Source of the DNA: Limnomonas spitsbergensis
Lineage: Eukaryota > Chlorophyta > Chlorophyceae > Chlamydomonadales
NCBI GenBank assembly: GCA_037349105.1
Contig: JAYJMM010000119.1
Coordinates: forward strand, 5,963,001-6,027,000
Direction: 5' to 3'
DNA: 64,000 nucleotides
Part shown: positions 34,301-46,300 of the stretch, piece after piece
Layout: the number at the start of each line of letters is the position of its first letter
Position numbering within the stretch: the stretch's first letter is position 1
Made by a program: the position numbers and the translations under genes
The notes under the pieces: generated by a model
Database searches by the model: none
The model's input: only the letters and a program-made list of their open reading frames with translations
Told to the model about the DNA's origin: nothing

Positions 34301-37300
34301 GTGTCAGTCATGAATTTGCACTGCACTTGTATGTGTGGCATGGTGTGGCAGGCAGACACGGTGGTAGGTAGGCAAGGTGTCAGTGTGTGAAGGTGACAAG
34401 CAAGCAGGCAGGGTGACCGGCAAGTTGTGGTTGGCAGGGTGTCAGGCAGGTTGGCAGGGTGTGAGGCAGGGTGTGGCAGGTATGCAGGGTGTCAAGCGAG
34501 GAGGTAACTGTAGCTCACCGCGATAGGCGGCAAATTGCTCGTCGTAACAATCCCAGTCACCCTCGGGCGTTGTGTTGCCAAGGTACCGCATGAACTTGGC
34601 GAGCAGGACTGACGGAGGGCATGGACAGGGGTGAATGAGGTCCATGAGGCAGAGGTATTGTTTATGGAGGACTATGACCAAGTGTGTGGACAAATAGGTA
34701 AGGATGCATGTCAATGGTGCGACCCAAACGGGATGTGTTCAAATGAGACGTTGAAAGGGAAGCATGGAACATTGACGGATGGCAGTGGAGGGAAAACATG
34801 CATGTTACAAACGTACTGCTCGCGGGCTTGTGGGGTAGCCCTTCGCATTGTTTCCGTATTTCGTTTGGAACTCCGAGACGTAGGCAGGCCATGTTTCCTG
34901 CACGTGACAGGAGAATGCGTCGGACGACATGGCCTCCACCTATTCTGGTGTTTTGATTCCGAAAGTGCAGCCGAACTTGATCTGCTAATACGACTTGGCG
35001 CGAGCGGCGTTGCCGGAGAGCTTTGCCCTGTAGTACGAGCATACCGTAGATAGCGTGAGGCATATGTAGAGAAGGATGATTAAGGAAGGCAGAGTGTCGG
35101 TGATTGAAACATATAAGGCAAGTGATGAACGCAAACGAACACGGTAAACTTACGTGTGAACCCGTCCCTAGCCCATACGCTTGAGCAGCGCCTGTTTAGC
35201 CTTCAGGGTCTGTGCGGTAGTGGACTTGGCCCCGGCGTCGGCCTTGGGTGGGGTGTTCATGGCGAATGAGCCTTTCTGCAAACGCAAGCGGCAATTGTAG
35301 AAGACCATGGAAGGCACGCAGGACAGCAGCCAGAAGAAAGTGCGAAATGTGCTCAGACAGAAGAATAAGACAGACAGGAACATAGTGGGAGGAAGGAAGG
35401 AGGCGAGAACGAAGGATATCGCAAGGAAAAGACTCACCACCATCGTGTTATGTGAAGGCTTAAAAGTAACCATCCTTATAGCGTGTGGATTATATAGTGC
35501 AGTGGAATGTACGAATGACATGACTTAGCAGGTGTGTCACGGTATATTACGGTATATGTGCCAGAACCGTTTAGGCCGCAGTTTGCGACCGCGGAGGCTT
35601 CGCAGCTTCCCTGCGGATCCTCCTTATTTGAATAGGAACCTAGAAACCCGCTTACGCCAGGGGTTTAGCTTTCCCGTACTCTGAATTGGGCCTGCCGGGT
35701 CCCTGTATCCCGGCAATTGCCCAAACTAGTTACTTCGTCCCTTTCAAAAGGACAGACCTCTTCTGTAACAAGCTCCGGCCGTCACCCAGTGTGTGAGACC
35801 CTAAGCGTTCCTTAAGTCAGTACCTACAACAAGTCAAGACTACCTCAGCCTCCGCTGAGATAGCAGGAGAACAAGACCTCAGTTGAGGAACGAGATCCCG
35901 GCAGAACAGTAGTTCGCAGTCTACGATCCCGTACCCTCACCGCGTGTGACGCGGTAAGTGCACCTGATATTGCCTAGCTGGATCGCGACCAAACGGCCTG
36001 AAGGCCTGCGCCAACCCTAGCTATTGTCTGACATACAAATACAAATCTAGAAGCTTAACTCGTTGAGCACCCGCAGCCAGTGAGTAGTCACGAAGTCTGC
36101 CCGTAGGCGCCCATCACTGTCGTGAGGGAGAAGTCCGCCACGGACCTGAAGCGCACATCGCGTGTCCTTTTGAAAGGGACGAAGTAGATTGAGCCTGATC
36201 AGCCTGATTTGCCAGTTCCTGCATAAGGTGTTTGTGCTTCAAAGATTTGAATTTTGCTTGTCAGCAAACAGCCTGGAATTTGGTGCTTGAACTGCAATTT
36301 GGCTGAGGTAATCTCCAGAGAGAGATTGCCAAGTTAAACCCTGTGAATCACTGTGTGTGGCAACACAGTGCTGGGTCCAGGAGAGGCTTGAAGAATTGGC
36401 TGTGGATTTATACACCCAGCAATTTGTACCTGTGTGATTGAAGATTGTGATCAGGTGGATCCAATCTGTCATCATTGACAGAAGTTAACTTGTGGATAGA
36501 AGATCCAAGGTTGAATTTTTTTGGTGGGCCAAAGCATCCCCGCAGGACCACAGAGCTGAGCGGACACCACGCAAGAAGCTACATCCACGTAGGGCGTGTG
36601 ACACCTAGAAGCCGCCCAGCCAGAAAGGTGGGAAGTGCTGAAGGCGACGGAGGATTCCGCCAGATTCTGATTAATTAGCAAGAAAAAGCAGGAAGGCAGA
36701 GACATGTCCTGTTTTTTGCTGTACCTGTCACCTGTTCTGACTGGCAGACCCTCACCATGCTGCAGTGGGTACGAGAGGCAGAAGCCTGAGCGTTAGCAGC
36801 GCCTGTTCTGGTGTTGCCGGCACATTGCATGATCGTGTGGATCGTATAATTGTCTATAGGAATGGCAGAGTGTAACCTGCATCCTGATAGGCACCAGCAC
36901 CCCAACGCCCGACGCTGAAGTGGGCGCGTGCGGGGGCTGGAGCCAGGTGAAGACCTGACAGAGGTGGCTGATTCACTGATTGCAGAGGAAGCCCTGCAGA
37001 TGGCGGAGAAACTGGCAGGGCCAGTGGATCCGGCCGCAGAGGCCTGCAGGGTATCACGACCTGACCGCTTCCTGCCCAGAGAGGCAGGAATGCAGGCCGA
37101 TGGTGCTGTGTGCGTAACAAGGACAGGCATTGGGCGAGGAGGCCCACTGCCCGCTGATTCCAGGAGCAACCTGGAATTTGAGCAGGGTCCGACGCAGGCG
37201 GGAACCCCAGACCTGATCTTGGATCAGGTGGCTGAGGTGTCTCAGAGCAGCGGCATACGGCGGGACAGTGGTCCAGACACCGCTGCGCAACAGAATCCGC

Positions 37301-40300
37301 CCAGGGTGGCAAGGGTTGCGCGGCGGGTGTTGGTGGATTCCTGCCAGCCGGAACACAGTGCAGAGAGCGCTGCAGACCCAGAGGGGCTAGCAGGCCATGA
37401 CAAATTACAGCCAGGTGGAAAGGAAATGAGAAGCAGGCGAGTGCCTGCAGTGGTCAAGCGCGAGGGGGCAGGTGCCCAGCCAGCGGTGACCAGGCAGGTT
37501 TGGCAGGATAGTGCAGAGCCGCTGGCAGCATTTAAAAATTCAGCGGTGCCGGTGGGAAAGCCTTGGGCTGACCTGATATCCGAGGAGGAGATGTCAGATC
37601 CAGCCCAGGAGGAAAGGGTGCAGCGATCCAAGGCAGGGATGAGGCCTGTGCAGCAGCTGCGACACCGCAGAATGCTGTTTAGAAGAGGAGCAGGTTCCAC
37701 GGCCTACGGAACACCACTGTCCAGGTTTCCACCCATTGTGGGTAAACCGGTGCAGCGATCCAAGGCAGAAGCGGGCAGCAGGATCCGGACAAGCACCAGC
37801 AAGAAGGGCAGCCTGTATGGATTCTTCCACAACCCAGCTTGGGCACATGAGGAAAGCCCAGGATATCCAGAGAGATCCAAGGCCAGGACTGTGGTGAAGG
37901 TGGAAGAGGCAATAGAGGAACAGCCGCAGCCGTTTGGCTGGGCAAGAATCTTGCTGTGGGCAACGCACCTGTGGAAGCAGATTTGCTCCAGGACGTTTGC
38001 TCATTTCAGTGACCAGGTCACAGCAATTGAGGAGTTCAAGGCCCATCACCTGAGGGAGTGGGCGACAAAGGCCATGATGGGTATTCCCCATACAGGCCAG
38101 GACAGGGCGACGCTGTTAGCCGCCCTTGGACAGGTGTCCAAGGGAGGGGCGGAGCACGAAGCGGCCCTGGCTGTTAAGACCTTCGCAGACGAATGGTGTA
38201 ACGGCGTGACAGGAGATCAGGAGGAACCTGGATCTGAGCCTGAGGACGAGAAGGATCAAGAGTGGGAAGGATTTGAAACAGTGGCGCAGCGGCCTGAGGA
38301 ACTCAGAGAGGTCCACAGGTGGCAGCAGCAGGCAAGGGTCGCGCCAACGCCGATACCCAGATCAGAAGCTTTTGAGATCAGCAGTGAGCCGAGCCTCAGG
38401 GGGCGGCCAAGAGGCGGGGAAGCGCCCATGGCCAGCAGCCCAGCTGCCAGTGAAAGGGCAGAGCTGACTAGCCGATCGCTCGCCAGGATGGCAGAGCAAG
38501 GCGTAGACACGTGCAGAGCCAGCAGACAGGAGTCATATGCGCTGCTGCGCATAGTGGAAGGCAAGGAGAATATTTGCCAAGAGGTGCAAGTGGACCACAT
38601 CGAGGAGTTCTTGAGGAACAGACAAGTGGGACCAGCAAGGGGGACCCTGCAGGAAGTTGAACCTGCAGGCAGCACCAGGAGCAGCGGACCCAGAAGGCAG
38701 GAGGCCAGGGAGGAGACGCGATCAGACTCCTACGCCAGAGACTATACTGGTGGAACACAGCCAGGCAGGCAGTACCAGGCGCCGCCCAGGGGGCAGGCAG
38801 GCAGTACGGAACAGCCAGGTGGATACAGCCAGGAGCCGCCCAGGGAGCAGGCCGGCAGCAGAGAGCAACATGACCGGCAGAACCGAGAGCCGCCCAGGGG
38901 GCAGGCATACGGCGCGGATCAGCGAAACTGGCAGGGCCAGGAGCCGCCCAGGGGGCAGGCTGGAAACAGCGGATCAGCGCAGCAAAGTTGGCAAAACCAG
39001 GGGCCGCCCAGGGGGCAGGCAGAATCGGACAGAGGAGCACAGCCTTGGAGATCCGGACTTGTGGAGCAGCAGAGCAGAAGTGAGGCGGGGTGGCCGCCAC
39101 ATGCAGGGAGCAGAGACTCCGCAAGCATGGCATGCAGACGGCCGTCTGGAGAGAACCATGCTCAGGAGGAGCCAGATAACAGACACAACGGATACCAACA
39201 GGATCGCAACCCATCAGGGGGCGGCGGAGATGGATCTGGATCACACTCTGGATCAGAGGATTCAGGGTCAACTGGAGCAGACAGGCGCGGGCCAGGGGCC
39301 AGGCGGGAGTCAGGTGACCAGGAAATGAGAAGGCTCGATCGGGAGCAGGCAAGGAACAATCTGCAGCTGCAGCAGCAGATGATCTCGCAGTTGGCAGGTG
39401 TTGCCAAATTTGCCAAGATTCCAACTATCCAAGGCAATGTGCCGGTGCTGGACATGTCGCACCCGGGCGCGGTTGCAGCCATGACGTATTGCCAAGCTTG
39501 TGGCTACTGGGGTTCACACAACAGACTGGCGCTGTCAGATGAACTGCCAGCACTGGCTGTGGTAGCAGGGGAGATTACAGGATCGTGCCAATCGCCATCA
39601 ACTATGGCTATGCTGGTGAAGTCACTGGTCAAGCTGTGGGACAGCAAGCCTGCGTGTGTGGGGCCGCTGATGTCGGCCATCAGGGCAGCGCCCCACGCAG
39701 GAGAAAGGGCTGCCAGAGAGGTGGACAAGATCAGGGATCTGTGGACTGCCCCAGTGGGGGAGCAGTGCCGAGAGACATCGCTGCTCACCCTGTGGATCAG
39801 GGTGGTGCAAGCGGAGGTGGGGAAGCCAACCTCAGAGGAGAGGACAGCTATCTCCAACCTCAGGTTGGGAGTGAAGACCACTCTTGATCCGGAGGTTAAG
39901 TCAGAGGAGACTGTGGAGGCGTTTGCTCACAGAGTACTGTCAACAGCGCACTTGCTGCGGATCTCGAGGGATGCAGTGGACCACTTTGGCAGGCGACACT
40001 CAGTCTCGCACATGTTTCACGACGGGCTGCCAGCAGCTACAAAAGCAAAGCTCAGCGAATTCGTCGTCACAGTACCAGGGTACCTGAGTATGACGGATGA
40101 AGACCAGATCGCAGTGCTGACTCAGCAGGTGGTGATGTGGGAGAAGTTCGCCCTGGAAATGGGGGATCTAGGAGGAGCAAGCCTGAGGCAGGTGGCCAGC
40201 AGTGGACTTGGCCAGGGCGAGGCGCAGAACAACAGAGGAAGGAGAGAGCGGACTGGACAGTGGGAGATGCGGGCGCGCCTTGATGGGGCAGTGATCCCCG

Positions 40301-43300
40301 CAGGCCCCGCTGCAGCCCAGCAACAGCGGAGTGAGGGTAAGCCCAGAGGAGTTTCCTGGGCAGACCAACCCGCAGCGCAGCACAACAGCGCAGGGAGCGC
40401 TATGGGGGCAGCCAAGGCGTGTTACCAGTGTGGTAGCACAGCGCATCTGGCCAGGGACTGCAGAGTGCCCAGAGCCAGGGATGAGCGCAGAGATGAGCGC
40501 AGAGAGGAGCGCAGGGATGAGCGCAGGCCAGCGCCGCTAGCTACCGACATAACAACAGGGCAGGCCAGACCGCCGCCGCAACAGTATCCTCTACCGCCCA
40601 GGCCGCCGCAGGGACAGGCGGCTGGCAGGCCGTATGATCGGAACCAGGGCAACAGGCCGTATCCAAGGCCAGGGCCAGGCCAGGGTGGTCAGGCGCAGCC
40701 GGCGGCACATGTGTCGCATCTGACCGGCCCAACATGGCAGGCTGAGCCTGAGGGCTGGCACCAGACGATGGCTGAGATGCTCAGCGAGTCGGTGGCCCTA
40801 ATGACGCAGGTTGGGCTGGCGCCCAAGCCTGTAGAATCTAAACAGGCGGTTCACAACGCACGCCCTAAGTCATTCTTGCCCGAGCCTTTCCGGAAGGAGG
40901 AACCTGAGCAGAGCCTCAGGGAACCTGCCTCCAGGAAAGGAGAAAAGAGGATGGTGTTGAGCAGATTGGCTGACGATATGATTGATATCCGACTGCATGT
41001 GTTCAAGCTGAACGAGAGGTTGTCGTCGCTCTCTTGCGCTACCTTACCCATGGGAGCTGATCAGCGTGGTGAGGCCAGTAGGGGCAAGCAAGAGAGCAGG
41101 GTGGTGCCAGCAGCGCCAAAGCTGCAGTACTTCCAAAACGACAGGAGCAACCTGGAACAGTGTGTGGGTCTCATGGTGAAGGGCAAGGTCCTAGTGGCTC
41201 AGAAAGCGCTGATGGACTCTGCTTGCTCATGTCATGTTATCACAGTGAACATTGCTGAACAGCTAGTGGCCATGGGCGCTGAGCTGGTGCGTACGAATGA
41301 GAAGATCCGTACCACGGACAATGCAGGAGCAGACCTGTATGGTATCCTGTTTATTTATGTGGTGTATGGTTACGGTGGGCCTAACGCCATCATGGAGCCC
41401 ACAGTGGTCCGTGTGGTGAAGACGCCGCCTGACGCATATGAACATCTGGTGGGGAACCCTGAGTTTCTCAAATATGACGGAGTCCTCGAGGCAGCAGGAA
41501 GGCTGACCTTACGCCCCAGAGAGGGTGCCCAGGGGGCGCGCGGGTCCATGGACCTTACGCTGCCGCTGGAGCTGGCGTCCCCAGTGGGGGGATACCAGGC
41601 AGCGGCCGTTGCGTGGGCAGGGTTCCAGTGTGGATTCGCCGAAAGGGGAGGATGGCCTGCGGCCAGTATTGAGGAAGAGCATGAACCCCTCTTACAACAT
41701 GCCATGGCCCACCGTGCAGGTGCAGCCATGCAGGCTTTAGCAAACTATGGAGAGCCTCATGAGGCGTCCCTGCAAAACCGCAAGCCGCAGCAGGCGCGGG
41801 GCGCCCAGAAGCAGCACAGGGAGGTGCCGGTGGGACCCGCGACAGCGCCGCCTCAGGAGAGGCGTGAGCGCAGACAGGCGGAGGAGCCTCAAAGCCGCGC
41901 AGAGCCGCAGGTGGAGGCCGCGGCAGACATGGCGGAGAACATCCGCAGAGCGCACCTGGCAGCAACCATGCCGGTAGTAAGGAAGGAGTTCCTGAGGAGG
42001 AACCATAAATCCAGCGAGGAGAACCCGTGCACCTTGTGCGGGGCAAAGGGGTGGCACACAGCGGAGTGCTGCGACAGCAGGGTTCTGGACCTCAGCAAGT
42101 CAGGGCTGCGAGCAGAGGCGCCAAAGTCCATGCAGCAAGAGGTCTGCAGGGGCAGGCCAGCTCCAGGTACCCGGGAGGCTGACAAGGTTGTCGCCCCGGA
42201 GGTGGAGGTTGCAACGCGGGGCGCAGCAGCCCAGAGTGGGGAAGCAGATCCCAGCCAGGGCCAGTCTGGCAGCAAGGATGAGGAGGAGGAGGAGGAGGAA
42301 GACAGCGAAAGGGAGGCGGAGCCCCAGGGGGCGGTGCGCAGCAGGGAATCCAGAGAGTTGGATAGGTTGCGCTACCAGCAGCGGTTCGCGCAGAAGGCGT
42401 TAAAGGACATGGAGGTACAGCTGTACCAACAAAGCGCGGCTTTTGTGCAGTACCTACGCTTGCAGATGGCAAGGTGGGGTGACATCAAATCCGTGGATAG
42501 CGTCATGACAGAAGTGCAGAAGGAGTATATTCTGCGGGCAGACCAGCTGCCAGGCCTGTATCAGGCCATTGGGGACCTGCAGGCGGGGAGGCCGCAAAAC
42601 AGGGTGCCAGTGGACCCGGAGCTGGCAGCCAACATCCAGGAGGCGTTGCTACCCGCATCCCCGTGGGATAGCGACCCAGAAGGGGAAGGCGAGCCCCCCA
42701 GCACGGTGGTACCAGCGGAAGCAAAGCAGAAGGACCCTGGGCTAAACAACCCGGGGGGCGCCAACAGAGCTAAGATGGCTAGTCCCGATGCCCACAGGGA
42801 GCGGAGGGGGACAGAGGCGGCAGTTGAGGCCGAGGACAAGGCTCCCAGGGAGCGCAGCAGGAGCGCCCAGAGAGGGCAGGTGAGGGAGCACCAGGCGGTG
42901 GCTCCCATGCCAGGGGTCAAGAGCCAGCTGACGGAGCACAACACTGGAGATAGCAGCCCGGCCGATGTACAGGCCAAGGGCAGGTGGCGCAGGTCCCCAA
43001 GTGAGGGGGACAGCGACGGGCGTATCCATACGAGGAAGGAGAGCCCAGGACCAGAGCAGAGGGGCAGCATGCCCCGAGGCCGCTCCCTAGAGCGAGGCTC
43101 AGGGAGCCTGGCCAGATCGGTCAGGAAGGGCGACCAAGAACAAGACAGGAGGAGGGCAGCTGACCGGAGTCCGCCGGGCAGGGCCCAGGCTGGGCAGGGT
43201 CGGGCAGCTAGGCCAATCGTTCTGGGACTCCGAGATGGGGGAGTGTGTTTCAAATGCCATCAGCCGGGGCACTACGCAAGCGAGTGCCCAGACTGGAGGC

Positions 43301-46300
43301 CGGTGATGGCAGGCAACAACAGCCGCCTGGACAGGCCTAGGGTTCCAGCCGGCTCAGAAAGGGGCATGGAGGCTGAAGGCCACAGCCTGGAGGGTCCAGA
43401 GGACCGGTTAAGAAGGGCCTATGAGACCGAGCAGCGTACCTCCTTTGAGGAGTGGAAGGCGCAGAGGGCTGCTGCAAGCCAGAGCGGGCTGCCGGGACCA
43501 CCAGGGCGACAGGGCACATCAATGCAAGATGCTCCCAGGTGGGAGGGTCTCGCAAGGCACACACATGCCTGGCGTCGATCCATGGGAGGTTTGATCAGGC
43601 CGCCGGCACAGCCCAGGTTCAGGGCAACCAGGTGGCAGAGGTTCCGGGGGACACCCAGTGGGTGCTAGAAGGGCAGGTGCCTCTTCAGAAGCACCATTGG
43701 AAGGTGGCGATGGAGTCATTAGCTATGAACCATTACGGCACAATGCCCGCAGGATCAGCCATGTCCATCCACCACACAGGGGGGATCATGAGGGACCTCC
43801 AGCGCAGGGGGTACCCAGCACCGTGTGAGGATTGGCCCAACCTGTTGCAGAAGTTTCGGATCGAGGAGCTGTCTGATCACTATGATAGAGTGAATGAGGC
43901 CAACAGGGTGGCACAAGCTGATAGGCACCAGCACGATGATGAGGAGGGGGAGGCCAGTCCCAGTGAGGATGACTCCGCCAACTCCGATAGAGGGTCGGAT
44001 TCACGGGAGGATACTCCCATGCCTGACCAGGAGTCTGTATTACCATGCCCAGGCACCCCGGAGGTACCGCTGCACATCGGAAGCGCGGCAAACGGGGCAG
44101 CCGCCAGGGCTCAGGTGTCAGTCAGCAGGACTGGTCGCCACCGAGGGGCTCAGGGAGCCGCAACGAGGAGCTCGGGAGGCAATACAGCAGAGCCCGTTAG
44201 AAACCACTGCTGCACATCCTCCAGGTACAACCCTGGAGGGTGGGGGGAGACGGCCAGTGGGCCTCCCAGCAGGGGTGTCAGCGACAGGTGGTCAGCCGGA
44301 AGGGACGAGGATACAGCTTATGACCAGGACGGTGAGGGCCACCGCAACCAAGCCAGCGACAGGGAGCATGTCCAGCCCAGGCCCATACCGCCGGGCCCGC
44401 CAGAGGGCAGGGGCTTCGTGCAGTGGTATCGCTTGGGAGACGAGATGCCAGGGTCAGCAGCTACTGAGGCGATGCTCACAGTACCGGAGGATTCCCATGA
44501 TGGGATTTGCAGGATCCAAAACCACAGGCTGCTGCCTAGCCGTGAGGTGGTGTGCGTCAATAGGCAGGCGGCCATGCAAGCAGTAGCCAGGCTGGTGTTT
44601 CCATGGGACGCAGTTACGGCGGTACTGCTGATCGCAGCTCTCAAGGGGTACATCAAGCCCAGCACAGTGATGGCTGAGTTGATGCAGCGAGAGTGGAGGC
44701 ATCCCATCTGGTCACACTGCGTGGACAGAGCCGTGCACCTGGTGTGCCAAGAGGGAGTAACAGCGGTAAATGCTGCGGACATGGCGCGATGGGAGGTGCC
44801 AGACAGAGTGCGCACCGATGGGGTGTGGCAAGGAGCGCAGCTGGGATTTATGAGTGCGCCTTGGGCGCAGCACTGTGCCCACAGCTTGCTGGGACACCCC
44901 AGCCTGAGGGACTGCGCCTTCTACGTGCCCGTGCAGGCAGTAGCCGCAGGGACGTATGGAAGGAGCAGTGAGGCGGCCGAGGGAACCTACGACTGCGCGG
45001 GACTCTGCCATGGGGGCAAGCCCAGGAGGGTTGAGGACATCATTGAGGCAGCCATCCTCATACCCAGGGTGGTAGCAGGCCAGGCTGTGCCATGGGGATT
45101 GGCGCCGGGGGACGCCAGGGCAGCCATCCCAGTGCAGCGGGCCGTGTCATACTACTATGAGGAGGTGCAGGAGGAAGAGATCCCGGTGTCAGAGGCGTGG
45201 ATCCACATGCACGCCTCCAGGAATGACATGCCGGTGTTCTTCTTCGCAAGAAGCGAGGGGAACGTAGCCATTGTCAGGTGTGCCAATGTGGATGAGGCAG
45301 AGTTCCACGCACACGAGTACGCCAGGGGTGCAGATCCAGCAGTGTGGACCGTCATGATGATGGTGCTGCAAAGGACCATGCTGCCTGGACAAATGTCGGC
45401 AGCCATGCAGGAGGTGTGGAGCGTTGGAGCGCAGTGGGCGCCTGCGGAGTTTGAATGCCCCACATGGCCATACGGGGCGAGACCAGCGTCCGACAGTGGA
45501 TCCATGTGGGAGGAAGAGTTTGAGCTGGCCCGCTCGCCGTTCGCGCTAGAACGGTTGGAGGAATGCGTGCAGCAGTGGGTGCGCAAGGAGAGGAAAGCCT
45601 GGCAGGAGGACAGGGCCAGCAGCGTGACGCCACACTGTTAGGCTAACGCCGTGACAGTGCAGTTGTGGAAGCAGGCACACCCAGCAGGGGTGCGCACGCT
45701 GCATCCCTTGTTCCGGGGAGTAGGATCAGGAACCTACGAGGAAGAGCTGGTGGAGCTGAGGGACCAGCCAGCGCTGGGTCACTGGAGGATCGGCAGGTGG
45801 GGTGCCCGCAGATGGGACCCCAATCCTGACAGTAGCGACGGGTCCCAAGAGTCTTCAGAGCAGCCAGGGCCGTTTGCGCCGTTTCAGGCGGCTTTCGTCA
45901 CTACACTGGGTGCAACGGCATCAGAGTGGGAGTGGCTAGAAACAATTGACCAGGAGCTGGAATCGGCAGCACCGGCAGCGGAAACCAGGGACCGGGCAGA
46001 GCCCCGGACTCCCTCGGGTAGCTGTATTCTGAGGGACAACAGCGAACGCAGATTGGTAGCAGGACACCCTGACGGCAGGAGCCAGGGGTTCCGCGAGGGG
46101 GAGGATCCAAGCCAGTGGGACACGAGCCTACCAGGTGGGGAGAGCGAAGACCCCTTGGAGGGGTTGCCACCGCTGGTGGCTGACTCAGAGTCAGATGGGG
46201 AACCGTATGGGGCAAGCAGCCCCCCGCTGCCTGGGGGCGTGATCAGCATCGGCTGGCCAGTGGCCAGGAGTGCAGACATGCCGGGGGAGCCAGCCTCCGC

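Noticed and set aside
35536..36200. 5' LTR of the retroelement-like core
   Set aside because: No second copy in the window, no defined ends and no primer-binding site, so it cannot be called an LTR.
43452..43668. Programmed -1 frameshift site in the Gag overlap
   Set aside because: No X-XXY-YYZ heptamer in the correct register was found; only the overlap itself supports frameshifting.
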